From Halobacteriovoraceae bacterium (lineage in GTDB: Bacteria; Bdellovibrionota; Bacteriovoracia; Bacteriovoracales; Bacteriovoracaceae), in assembly GCA_002711995.1 (NCBI GenBank), contig PASN01000014.1, positions 372,001 to 436,000 of the forward strand: a stretch of 64,000 bases of DNA, read 5' to 3'. The stretch's first letter is position 1. Every line of letters starts with the position of its first letter. A model generated the notes under the pieces. It had not been told where the DNA came from. It did no database searches and was given only the letters and a program-made list of their open reading frames with translations. The translations under genes and the position numbers were made by a program. Of the stretch, positions 54,131 through 61,830 are shown piece after piece.

Positions 54131-54505
54131 ATGAAGTTGCGTACTTATTTAGTCAGTCTACTTTTATTTTCTTCTCAATGTTTTGCACAGGACCACTGCA
54201 AATATCTGAGTGTAAAGCACGTTACCGAGCTCTTTGATGAGTTGGCGCAGTTTAAAGCGCAACACTCCACACCAGTGATTGATTACTACTGTGGTCCCTG
54301 CAATGACGACTATGTTAGACCAATTGTATTGGAGGAGCTTGAATACAAACCCCATCAAGTTAAAGGCTTTGCTTCTGTTCTCATCAATGGCAAGGCCTAT
54401 GATTTTGCCTATCTCTATTTAAAAGGCAAAAACCTAGGCCATAAGTACAACTGTAAAACAAGCGTCTCCTCAGAAACCTTGTTTGCGTCCCAGAACAAAG
54501 GCTAG
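54131..54505 (+). CDS. small secreted protein with a CGPC motif
   Basis: 124-residue exported protein with a signal peptide (MKLRTYLVSLLLFSSQCFA). The mature part has DYYCGPCNDDYVRP, the same Cys-Gly-Pro-Cys as the thioredoxin active site, but it lies near the centre of a short protein without the flanking thioredoxin strands. Two more cysteines are present (DHCKYL, KYNCKT). It could be a redox-active or metal-binding periplasmic protein. No Shine-Dalgarno is evident: the ATG follows a run of T. It is 41 bases upstream of the photolyase-like gene. Confidence 0.6.
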   Translation: MKLRTYLVSLLLFSSQCFAQDHCKYLSVKHVTELFDELAQFKAQHSTPVIDYYCGPCNDDYVRPIVLEELEYKPHQVKGFASVLINGKAYDFAYLYLKGKNLGHKYNCKTSVSSETLFASQNKG

Positions 54506-54546
54506 ACACATTGGCCTAAGGCGCCCAATTCACTTAAGCTTTTCCA

Positions 54547-56016
54547 ATGAATTTACAAATTGTTTTAGGCGACCAGCTATTCCCAAGAAGGTTTTACCAA
54601 GACGGCCCTGAGCACGTTTTTATGTGTGAGGACCATGAGCTTTGCACTCACTTTAAATATCACAAGCACAAGATCGTGTTCTTTTTGGCCTCGATGAGAC
54701 ACTACAAAGAAGAGCTTGAGGATCTGGGCAAAACAGTTCATTACCAACAGTTGGAAAGAGGACAAGGCTTCTTTAAAAGTCTTAAAAAGATCGTCAGGGA
54801 ATTGAAAGTCAAAAAAATGAAAGTCTTTGAGGTGGAAGATAAGTTCTTTTGGGACCAAATAAAAAACTTTTGCAAAGACAATGAACTCGAAATTGAAGTG
54901 GATCAAACGCCAATGTTTGTCACAAGCAGAAAAGAGTTCAACAACTATACAAAAGATGTAAAGAGACCATTTATGAAGACCTTCTACGAGAGAAAAAGAA
55001 GGGAGCTCGACATCTTAATGAACAAGGACGGAAAACCTAAGGGTGGGAAGTTCAGCTTTGATGAAAGCAATCGTAAAAAGATTCCTAAAAAAGAAAACGT
55101 ACCTCCCACAGAGTTTCCAGAGCGAAGCGATCATCACCTAGAGGCGGTAAAGAAGCTTGTTGATAGAAACTTTGCAGACCATCCCGGCAGCACGGACAAC
55201 TTCTGGCCAGCGGTTACAAGAAGACAAGCATTAGCTTGGTACAATAAATTCTTGGATGAAAGATTTGAAAAGTTTGGTGATTACCAAGACGCCTTAGACG
55301 AAAGAGATCCCTTTCTTTATCACGCAGTCATAAGTCCCTACGTTAATAACGGCTTTATTCCAGCTCAAGAGGTTATAGACAAAGCGCTGGAAGCTGAGGC
55401 CCCGATGAACAGCAAAGAAGGGTTTATTCGCCAGGTGTTGGGGTGGAGAGAGTTCATGAGAGGAATCTATCACCGCTACGGCGACAAGGAGTCGTCTGAG
55501 AATTTCTTTAACCATAAGAGAAAGCTCACTAAGGATTGGTATGAGGGAACCACAGGCATTGAACCTTTAGACTTGGCGATAAAAAAGGCGAACAAGTATG
55601 GGTATTGCCATCACATTGAAAGATTAATGGTTCTATCGAACCTCATGCTTTTGTGTGAAATTGATCCTAAAGAAGTTTATGCCTGGTTTATGGAAATGTT
55701 TGTGGACTCGGCAGATTGGGTTATGACTCCCAACGTGTATGGTATGGGCCAGTTTAGTGACGGTGGCATCTTTGCAACCAAACCTTATATTTCAGGCTCA
55801 AACTATATTCGAAAAATGGGACATTACTCCAAAGGGGATTGGTGCGATATCGTTGATGGACTGTATTGGAGATTTATTGAAAGAAAGCTAGACTTCTTTA
55901 AAGAGCAGCCAAGGATGAATGTAATGGTTAAGAACTTAGAAAAGATGGATAAAGAAAGAAAGGATAGAATTTTTAAGGCAGCGGCCTTGTTTCTCAAGGA
56001 AAAAACAACGACTTAG
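54547..56016 (+). CDS. photolyase-related protein (PhrB/FeS-BCP class) lacking the usual cluster cysteines
   Basis: 489-residue member of the bacterial (6-4) photolyase/cryptochrome class. Family features are MNLQIVLGDQLFPRR, GFIRQVLGWREFMRGIYHR, HHIERLMVLSNLMLLCEIDP, ADWVMTPNVYGMGQFSDGG and TKPYISGSNYIRKM. In Agrobacterium PhrB four Cys (350, 438, 441, 454) hold a [4Fe-4S] cluster. The aligned places here are Pro340, Ser428 and Asp431, at a constant offset of 10, with only Cys433 left for the fourth after a short deletion. The FAD core looks intact. It would use light to repair DNA or to sense. The ATG has no strong ribosome binding site. Confidence 0.88.
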   Translation: MNLQIVLGDQLFPRRFYQDGPEHVFMCEDHELCTHFKYHKHKIVFFLASMRHYKEELEDLGKTVHYQQLERGQGFFKSLKKIVRELKVKKMKVFEVEDKFFWDQIKNFCKDNELEIEVDQTPMFVTSRKEFNNYTKDVKRPFMKTFYERKRRELDILMNKDGKPKGGKFSFDESNRKKIPKKENVPPTEFPERSDHHLEAVKKLVDRNFADHPGSTDNFWPAVTRRQALAWYNKFLDERFEKFGDYQDALDERDPFLYHAVISPYVNNGFIPAQEVIDKALEAEAPMNSKEGFIRQVLGWREFMRGIYHRYGDKESSENFFNHKRKLTKDWYEGTTGIEPLDLAIKKANKYGYCHHIERLMVLSNLMLLCEIDPKEVYAWFMEMFVDSADWVMTPNVYGMGQFSDGGIFATKPYISGSNYIRKMGHYSKGDWCDIVDGLYWRFIERKLDFFKEQPRMNVMVKNLEKMDKERKDRIFKAAALFLKEKTTT

Positions 56017-56101
56017 CAAAGTTTGAAACCGGGAATCTTTTTCTTCACACCTGGACAGTGCTGCATGGCAGCGTTAAGTGTTCCTTACCAAGGAGCAGCT
56101 T

Positions 56102-56653
56102 ATGAATCTAACCAAGTTAATATTTACAGCTTTAATTATTTCATTAAACTCTTTCTCTAATGAAATACGCAATTGTTCATCATATCAAGAAAGTAGAATC
56201 AGAAGCGCTATCCAGGACAGCTATCTTTCAATGAACAAAATTATTGATGATATTGACCATACCTTTGAAACCCGATCAGAAGAACTTTCCAAACATGTCC
56301 TTAAAAAACTAGGAAAGGCTAAGTACATGCTTAAATGCGCTGAACTGAGAACGCACTTCCTGGATTTTGATTGCAATGAAGGATTGTCAGAGAGAGTGTT
56401 TATGCAGGTCTGGCCTGTGGTTGGCAATGAGGTAAAGGTTAACAAAAAGCACCTACCTAAAGCAAGTTATCGCTTTCTTGTGGGAACCGTAATACACGAG
56501 GCTACCCATAAATGTGGCACAAACGACGCTCACTACTTCTATCAAACAAAAACAAAGCCTCGCTCAAAGTGGTATTCGGAGTGGCACAATATCGCTTCCA
56601 CTTATGACTATTGGTCTATAAAGGGATTTTGCATTCCTCAGATAGACTGTTAG
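56102..56653 (+). CDS. secreted aspzincin (M35-like) metalloprotease
   Basis: 183-residue exported protein. AAGGAG 7 bases ahead marks the ATG and the signal peptide runs to about residue 19. The zinc site is VIHEATHKCGTNDAHYFY: His132, Glu133, His136, and Asp142 in GTND, matching the HExxH plus GTxDxxY layout of the deuterolysin/peptidyl-Lys family (M35). Six to seven cysteines suggest disulfides. It is shorter than fungal enzymes and lacks a long propeptide. Its stop overlaps that of convergent dbpA by 4 bases. Confidence 0.82.
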   Translation: MNLTKLIFTALIISLNSFSNEIRNCSSYQESRIRSAIQDSYLSMNKIIDDIDHTFETRSEELSKHVLKKLGKAKYMLKCAELRTHFLDFDCNEGLSERVFMQVWPVVGNEVKVNKKHLPKASYRFLVGTVIHEATHKCGTNDAHYFYQTKTKPRSKWYSEWHNIASTYDYWSIKGFCIPQIDC

Positions 56654-58026
56654 GCCAGTCCAACTTTAAACTTTCTATTTTTAATTTTTCCATTTGAGAG
56701 TTTGTTTACCGCTTGGTCGGCAAACTCTCTTTGGATTGCCACATAAGATAAAATATTTAAAACTGTGATTTTACCAATACTCTCTGGAGCAAGCTCAGCT
56801 TCGTGAACTAGGGCCCCAAGCAAATCTCCAGGACGAAGCTTGTTTTTCTTTCCCCCTCCAACATATATGGTCTTCATTGCAGGGGTTAACTCATAGGCCT
56901 TATTTGGCAGCTTAATCATATCCTTTAAAGGGATCTCAAACCCGTTCAATTCTTCAATTGCCTCAACCTTGTACATTTCTTTATCAATATACATCCCATA
57001 GGCCTTGCCGGATTCTCCAGCACGTCCAGTTCTTCCTATTCTATGTATGTATTGTTCAGGATCACTTGGGAGATCAAAGTTGATGACCGCATCAAGCTCT
57101 TTAATATCAAGTCCACGTGCCGCCACATCTGTGGCCACAAGCACACTCAAGCTTTTGTTGGCAAACTTAGTTAGAGTAACTGTTCTCTCATTTTGTTCAA
57201 GATCGCCGTGGATGGCCTGAGACACAACACCATTTTTATTTAGAAACTTCGCCACTTCATCGCTTATTTGTTTGGTTTTGCAAAAGACAATGCATCTTTC
57301 AGGATTCGCGTAACCAAGAATCTTTAAAAGCCCGTCAAACTTGTCTGGGTGTCCCTTTACCTTAAAGAGAATTTGTTCAATAGTTCCAGAGTCATGTCCT
57401 GTATCAACTCTTACGTCCACTGGTTCAACTAAAACGTCTTTTGAAAGTTTATCTATGTTTTCCGGGAAGGTTGCGGAGAACAAAAGAGACTGTCTCTTCT
57501 TAGGAATAAAAGAAGAGATGTTTATAATCTCAGTATGAAATCCCATCTCAAGCATTTTATCCGCTTCATCCAAAACAAAGCTGTTAATCTCCTTGGTATC
57601 TAGGGACTTTTCTCTCAAAAGTTTTAAAACTCTACCGGGTGTTCCCACTAGTATGTGAGCTCCATGCTCTAAAGACTTCTGTTGGTGGTACTTGGCGCTT
57701 CCTCCACACAGGGTAAGAACTCGGACGTTTGACATTGTTCTTGCAAGAGTTCTTATTTCTTTTGCCACCTGTTCCGCTAGTTCACGAGTAGGACATAGAA
57801 TTAAAGATTGAGGTCTCAAGAGACCAACATCCAATGTGTTTAATATTCCAAGACCGAAGGCCGCAGTTTTACCACTACCTGTCTTTGCTTGCGCTAACAC
57901 GTCTTTTCCTTCCAATACATAAGGCAAGGCCTCCGCCTGTACGGGAGTCATAGTCTTAAATTCTAAGTCTTCAAGGTTCTTAATTAATAGGGGATCTAGT
58001 TTTAGAGATGCAAATTCATTTTTCAT
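56650..58026 (-). CDS. dbpA: DbpA-type DEAD-box RNA helicase
   Basis: ATP-dependent RNA helicase of 458 residues acting in large-subunit ribosome assembly. Motifs in order are FKTMTPVQAEALP (Q motif), AKTGSGKT, PTRELA, TPGRV, VLDEADKM, SATFP, ATDVAARGLDI and HRIGRTGRAG. The C-terminal 75 residues form the DbpA RNA-binding domain (KLRPGDLLGALVHEAEL, SYVAIQREFADQAVNKL), which targets 23S rRNA hairpin 92 in E. coli. The region just upstream of the ATG reads CCCTCCTT, which is the anti-Shine-Dalgarno sense, so no normal ribosome binding site is present. Confidence 0.95.
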   Translation of the reverse strand: MKNEFASLKLDPLLIKNLEDLEFKTMTPVQAEALPYVLEGKDVLAQAKTGSGKTAAFGLGILNTLDVGLLRPQSLILCPTRELAEQVAKEIRTLARTMSNVRVLTLCGGSAKYHQQKSLEHGAHILVGTPGRVLKLLREKSLDTKEINSFVLDEADKMLEMGFHTEIINISSFIPKKRQSLLFSATFPENIDKLSKDVLVEPVDVRVDTGHDSGTIEQILFKVKGHPDKFDGLLKILGYANPERCIVFCKTKQISDEVAKFLNKNGVVSQAIHGDLEQNERTVTLTKFANKSLSVLVATDVAARGLDIKELDAVINFDLPSDPEQYIHRIGRTGRAGESGKAYGMYIDKEMYKVEAIEELNGFEIPLKDMIKLPNKAYELTPAMKTIYVGGGKKNKLRPGDLLGALVHEAELAPESIGKITVLNILSYVAIQREFADQAVNKLSNGKIKNRKFKVGLA

Positions 58027-58227
58027 AAGGAGGGATATACTACACTTTATTTATATAAGCGATAAACTCCTTAACAATGATTGGTTCGCCAATAATTTAT
58101 GCTGAATAAGGTTTATCCTGAACATTGAATTTGGTAATTTTTGCTCAAAACTACACACAATCAACAACTTAAGACCTTAATTTATGTTTAGTTGCACCAA
58201 ATTTGGCGCGCATTTAAGGTTAAGATA

Positions 58228-59919
58228 ATGTTAACAGTTTTAAAATTCCTCTGCATTTTTGGCCTCTTTTTTGGTTGCGGCAAGACCGGAATCGACTTGG
58301 AGCAGTTAGGTATTGGAGAAACTGTTCAAATTAAAGTTGGAAGCGCAACACCTTTGTCTGGTAATGAAAGCACCACATTCTCATTCGAGCTAGAATATGA
58401 AGGCACCGAGGATATAAACCTTACGGCCGAACACATTGACCAAGTCAACAGCACCATCACTTGCAGCACAATTACTATTATAAATGGCACCACTTCAAAC
58501 CCCACAGTGCAGCTGTCCAACTGCAATGGCAACGGAGCTGTGAGCATTGAAGTCAAACCAGGCTCTACCTCTTCCAATGAGGTTTTCGTTGAAGACTCCA
58601 ACCCAAGTGTCAGCGTCAACTCAACATTATCAGACTACTGGTCCTGGATTGCAGGCTCAGACCAGGTTGGCGAACAAGGAAGCTATGGACCTGTTGGTGT
58701 GTTTGGGTCTTCTTATCATCCAGGCGGAAGAAAATACGCTGTTGTCTGGAGCGATAACAATGGCGACATCTACCTATTTGGTGGTGATGGCTTTGATGGA
58801 CTTGGAGCAAGTGGAAGACTAAACGACTTGTGGAAGTATGATGCAGGGATTCAAAAGTGGGCGTTTCTAGGTGGCCCGCAAACTCGCAATGCCGGTGGAG
58901 ACTGGGGCACCAGGAAAGTTTCATCCCCATCCAACTGGCCGAGTGCCAGAGTCACACCCTCTTATACCCATGACGCTTCAGGAAACTTGTGGATGTATGG
59001 TGGAACAGGTAAGGATTCAGCAGACACTTATGGAAGGTTAGGTGATCTATGGAAATTTGATGTTTCCACACATGAATGGACTTGGGTTTCGGGTACAAAC
59101 TTTGCAGATATTGCTGCAACCAACGCTTCCGCTGGCCTTGGGGTTTATGATCCAGGAAACAGTCCAAACAGAAGGTACGCGGGATTTGCCTTTTTCAACA
59201 ACTCAACAAATGAATTCTACCTATTTGGCGGTTCGATAGCGGCCTGGTTTACTTGGCAGAACGATATGTGGAGCTACTCTGTATCTCTTGATCAGTGGGC
59301 AGACAGAGACAATTCCAGCTCAGGAAATGGCTCCTATGGGACCAGGGGAGTGGAAGCTCCCACCAACTGGCCAGGAGCTAGGCACTACGGAGCAGCGGCA
59401 GTAAATCCCGTAGACGGAAGCTTCTATGTTTTTGGCGGGGAAGGAAATGACGCCACAGGAGCTCAATGGGTCCTTTCAGATCTTTGGAAGTACAATCCTT
59501 CAAACGGACAATGGACTTGGCTTGCAGGCTCAGACACTCAGGGTGCGGCCGGGGTTTATGGGACCCAAGGTGTGGGAGACTCGGCAAATCACCCAGGTGG
59601 ACGTTTTGCTTTATACGGTGGATCCGCAGACTCCAATGGAGACTTCTGGGTTTACGGTGGCTACGGAAAAGACAGCTCAGGCTCCGGGGACGGAGGACTA
59701 GGAGATCTTTGGAAATATGACCACTCAAATCAACACTGGGTGTGGATGCATGGGAGCAACATTTTCAATCCCTCAACAGATCACGGCACAAAAAATGTTG
59801 GAGCAAGCTCAAACACTCCTGGTTCAAGTGATACACACACACTTTTCAATATAAACGACAAAACCTACCTATTCGCACCTGCAGGCAAGAGTCATTCCGT
59901 CTGGCATTTTACTGAATAA
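58228..59919 (+). CDS. lipoprotein with six-bladed kelch-like propeller
   Basis: 563-residue lipoprotein (FGLFFGC lipobox, Cys17). Residues 30-145 look like an Ig-like strand domain with Asn/Thr-rich repeats. From about 150 to the end are six repeats of 65-75 residues. Each has a YGTxGV...N.PGxR loop, a V/L-(Y/F)GG strand, a DLWKYD turn and a W-x-W strand (for example LGDLWKFDVSTHEWTW), typical of a kelch/galactose oxidase propeller. The last strand in the chain, SVWHFTE, probably closes the ring. It is likely surface-exposed and binding; no enzyme residues are seen. AAGG precedes the ATG at 58228. Confidence 0.85.
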   Translation: MLTVLKFLCIFGLFFGCGKTGIDLEQLGIGETVQIKVGSATPLSGNESTTFSFELEYEGTEDINLTAEHIDQVNSTITCSTITIINGTTSNPTVQLSNCNGNGAVSIEVKPGSTSSNEVFVEDSNPSVSVNSTLSDYWSWIAGSDQVGEQGSYGPVGVFGSSYHPGGRKYAVVWSDNNGDIYLFGGDGFDGLGASGRLNDLWKYDAGIQKWAFLGGPQTRNAGGDWGTRKVSSPSNWPSARVTPSYTHDASGNLWMYGGTGKDSADTYGRLGDLWKFDVSTHEWTWVSGTNFADIAATNASAGLGVYDPGNSPNRRYAGFAFFNNSTNEFYLFGGSIAAWFTWQNDMWSYSVSLDQWADRDNSSSGNGSYGTRGVEAPTNWPGARHYGAAAVNPVDGSFYVFGGEGNDATGAQWVLSDLWKYNPSNGQWTWLAGSDTQGAAGVYGTQGVGDSANHPGGRFALYGGSADSNGDFWVYGGYGKDSSGSGDGGLGDLWKYDHSNQHWVWMHGSNIFNPSTDHGTKNVGASSNTPGSSDTHTLFNINDKTYLFAPAGKSHSVWHFTE

Positions 59920-60010
59920 CACTCCGTGTAAAATCTTCATTTTTCATTGAAGCACCTCCATTATGTGTTAGAAGCACCACATCATAAATATACACAAATG
60001 GGGAACACCT

Positions 60011-60415
60011 ATGAAAAAATTAATTATCTCTCTATTTATTGCAAGTTCTATTGGTTCTAGTTTTGCTAACGATATCGGAAGATATGCAGGACCTACTACC
60101 GCGGCATCGCCAATTGTTATTACAACTTTTAATCCAGTGGCAGGTGTCATTTCAGCATCTTCCATAGCGTTCTCTATATTTTACGCCATGGGCGCAGTTC
60201 ACTACGAAGGGCTTAACAGCGACGCAATTGAAGTTCTTGCTGGTTCAATTGAGCTAGAAGACTCAGCTGCTTTATCAATGTTCAAAGAAGATATTCTTTC
60301 AAACAAAGTAGCAGTTGAATCAGAACTTCAAGCAAACGACATTGACCTCGCTGTTGAAGAATTAACTGACGAAGAGATTGCTCAACTAGCAATTGCATCA
60401 AGTGTTCATCAGTAA
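60011..60415 (+). CDS. small secreted protein (ANDIDL family, member 1)
   Basis: 134-residue exported protein, first of three tandem paralogues. It has a signal peptide MKKLIISLFIASSIGSSFA and a hydrophobic middle (SPIVITTFNPVAGVISASSI) that may be a membrane helix. The conserved acidic C-terminal half has YEGLNSDAIEVLAGSIELED, QANDIDLAVEELTDEEIAQL. No cysteines or catalytic residues are evident. The ribosome binding site is weak (GGGGAACACC). Function unknown. Confidence 0.72.
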   Translation: MKKLIISLFIASSIGSSFANDIGRYAGPTTAASPIVITTFNPVAGVISASSIAFSIFYAMGAVHYEGLNSDAIEVLAGSIELEDSAALSMFKEDILSNKVAVESELQANDIDLAVEELTDEEIAQLAIASSVHQ

Positions 60416-60433
60416 AAATAAAGGATTCAAAAA

Positions 60434-60850
60434 ATGAAAAAACTAATTACAACTTTTCTCCTAACTTGTTCTATCACTTCTAGCTTTGCCGTTAATTTTG
60501 ACGACGCAAAGGCCATTGGCTCGATGGTGTCCACTACGGCTTCCCCGGTAATCACTACTGTTAACCCAATTGCTGGGATACTTGTATACACCACCGGTCA
60601 TTATTTCTTCGCAGAAATGTTTGAAAATGCTCCTAGATATGAAGGCCTAGACAATGACGCTATTGAGGTTCTTGCCGGTTCAATTGGAGTTGAAGACTCT
60701 CTTTCTATGACAATGTTTAGAGAAGATATTCTTGAAAACAAAGAAGCAATTGAAGCTGAGTTTCAAGCAAACGACATTGATCTATCAGTTGAAGAATTAA
60801 CCGACGAAGAAATCGCTCAGCTAGCACTTTCCTCAACTGTTCAAGAATAA
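60434..60850 (+). CDS. small secreted protein (ANDIDL family, member 2)
   Basis: 138-residue paralogue 18 bases after member 1. The signal peptide is MKKLITTFLLTCSITSSFA. The hydrophobic part is SPVITTVNPIAGILVYTTGH, and the C-terminal half keeps YEGLDNDAIEVLAGSIGVED and QANDIDLSVEELTDEEIAQL. The N-terminal mature part (DDAKAIGSMVSTT) differs most. AAAGGA precedes the ATG. It lies in a three-gene operon without internal terminators. Confidence 0.72.
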   Translation: MKKLITTFLLTCSITSSFAVNFDDAKAIGSMVSTTASPVITTVNPIAGILVYTTGHYFFAEMFENAPRYEGLDNDAIEVLAGSIGVEDSLSMTMFREDILENKEAIEAEFQANDIDLSVEELTDEEIAQLALSSTVQE

Positions 60851-60870
60851 TAAAGAAAGGTTTAATCAGA

Positions 60871-61272
60871 ATGAAAAAACTGTTTATCTCATTGCTTGTA
60901 ACGTGCACTATCTCTTCGAGTCTTGCAGGAGATTTTAGGGAGTATGCAGTTACATCTGGTGCGGTATCGCCGATTGTCATTACAACTTTTCATCCAGTAG
61001 CAGGTGTCGTCTCTGCGTACTCTGTGTTGTATACAGCAATATTTGCTATACAGTCCTATAATTATGAGGGCCTTAGCAACGATTCGATTGAAGTTCTTGC
61101 AGGTTCGATTGAGCTGGAAGACTCAGCTGCTTTAACAATGTTAAAAGAAGACATTCTCGAAAACAAAGTAGCAATAGAAGCTGAACTTCAGGCAAACGAC
61201 ATTGACCTAACAGTAGAAGAGTTAACTGACGAAGAAATCGCTCAGTTGGCACTCGCTTCAAGTATTCAATAA
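60871..61272 (+). CDS. small secreted protein (ANDIDL family, member 3)
   Basis: 133-residue third paralogue, 20 bases after member 2. The signal peptide is MKKLFISLLVTCTISSSLA. It is closest to member 1 (SPIVITTFHPVAGVVSAYSV; SIELEDSAALTMLKEDILEN) and ends QANDIDLTVEELTDEEIAQL. AAAGG precedes the ATG and a terminator follows. The near-identical ends of all three products show that the C-terminal half is the conserved functional part. Confidence 0.72.
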   Translation: MKKLFISLLVTCTISSSLAGDFREYAVTSGAVSPIVITTFHPVAGVVSAYSVLYTAIFAIQSYNYEGLSNDSIEVLAGSIELEDSAALTMLKEDILENKVAIEAELQANDIDLTVEELTDEEIAQLALASSIQ

Positions 61273-61283
61273 TTAATTTAAAT

Positions 61284-61310
61284 AAACGCTCTCTAAAAAA
61301 GGGAGCGTTT
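61284..61310. terminator. rho-independent terminator
   Basis: AAACGCTCTC/GGGAGCGTTT, a 10-bp stem with one T-G pair and a TAAAAAA loop, then TATATAG. It lies between the third paralogue and a convergent small gene. Confidence 0.8.
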
Positions 61311-61324
61311 TATATAGTATTCTC

Positions 61325-61603
61325 TTAGCCTTTTCTAAGGTAACTTTCACTATCATAGAAGTAGTCCCCAGGACTTCTTAAATAACCCTCTTTATCGTAA
61401 AACATTTCCTTGGGTGCGCGATATACGCCTTCGTAGTCAAAATAATATTCACCAGGAAGCCTTAGAGTTCCTTGGCCGTCGTAAAAAGCATCTCCAGGTG
61501 CTCTATACTCTCCATTTGCATCATAGTAATGTTCAGAAGTAGAGTAGATTGCGAATGCCGAAATAGAGTTAAGAACCGTCAAAATAGCAATAAGCTTTTT
61601 CAT
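61325..61603 (-). CDS. small secreted protein of about 15-residue repeats
   Basis: 92-residue exported protein with a signal peptide (MKKLIAILTVLNSISAFA). The whole mature part is about five tandem copies of a 13-16-residue unit with the pattern Y-(Y/F)-D-x-x-G-x-(Y/L)-R-x-P-G-(D/E). Examples are YYDANGEYRAPGD, FYDGQGTLRLPGE and FYDKEGYLRSPGD. Regular aromatic and Arg positions suggest a repetitive beta structure, somewhat like MORN or YD-type repeats. The rc of the upstream bases gives GGAGAAATC before the ATG. Function unknown. Confidence 0.72.
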   Translation of the reverse strand: MKKLIAILTVLNSISAFAIYSTSEHYYDANGEYRAPGDAFYDGQGTLRLPGEYYFDYEGVYRAPKEMFYDKEGYLRSPGDYFYDSESYLRKG

Positions 61604-61830
61604 GATTTCTCCAGAGTTTATTGTTAATCCTTAAAATTTTCTCAGAATTCAGAACCCTACGATAGAGCTATTGTAAAAAGGACCAAGACTGGCAAAAACC
61701 TATACAAATTAAAAAAGAATGGAGTTGTGCACTTTTTAAACACCCCAAGTAAACTTTGCACCTCTTTACCAACCCGTACACTTAAGGGGTAGCCTAGAGA
61801 TGAATTTAGCATTATGCCTCTGGAGGAGAA

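Noticed and set aside
13035-58070. The 14-mer AAGCGATAAACTCC occurs at 13035-13048 and 58057-58070, both upstream of genes.
   Set aside because: In a 64-kb AT-rich window several shared 14-mers are expected by chance on both strands, and the flanks and distances to genes differ.
58228-59919. The repeated sequence in the kelch-like gene as a DNA repeat or CRISPR-like array.
   Set aside because: The repeats are degenerate at DNA level, 200 bases or longer, in frame and explained by propeller blades.
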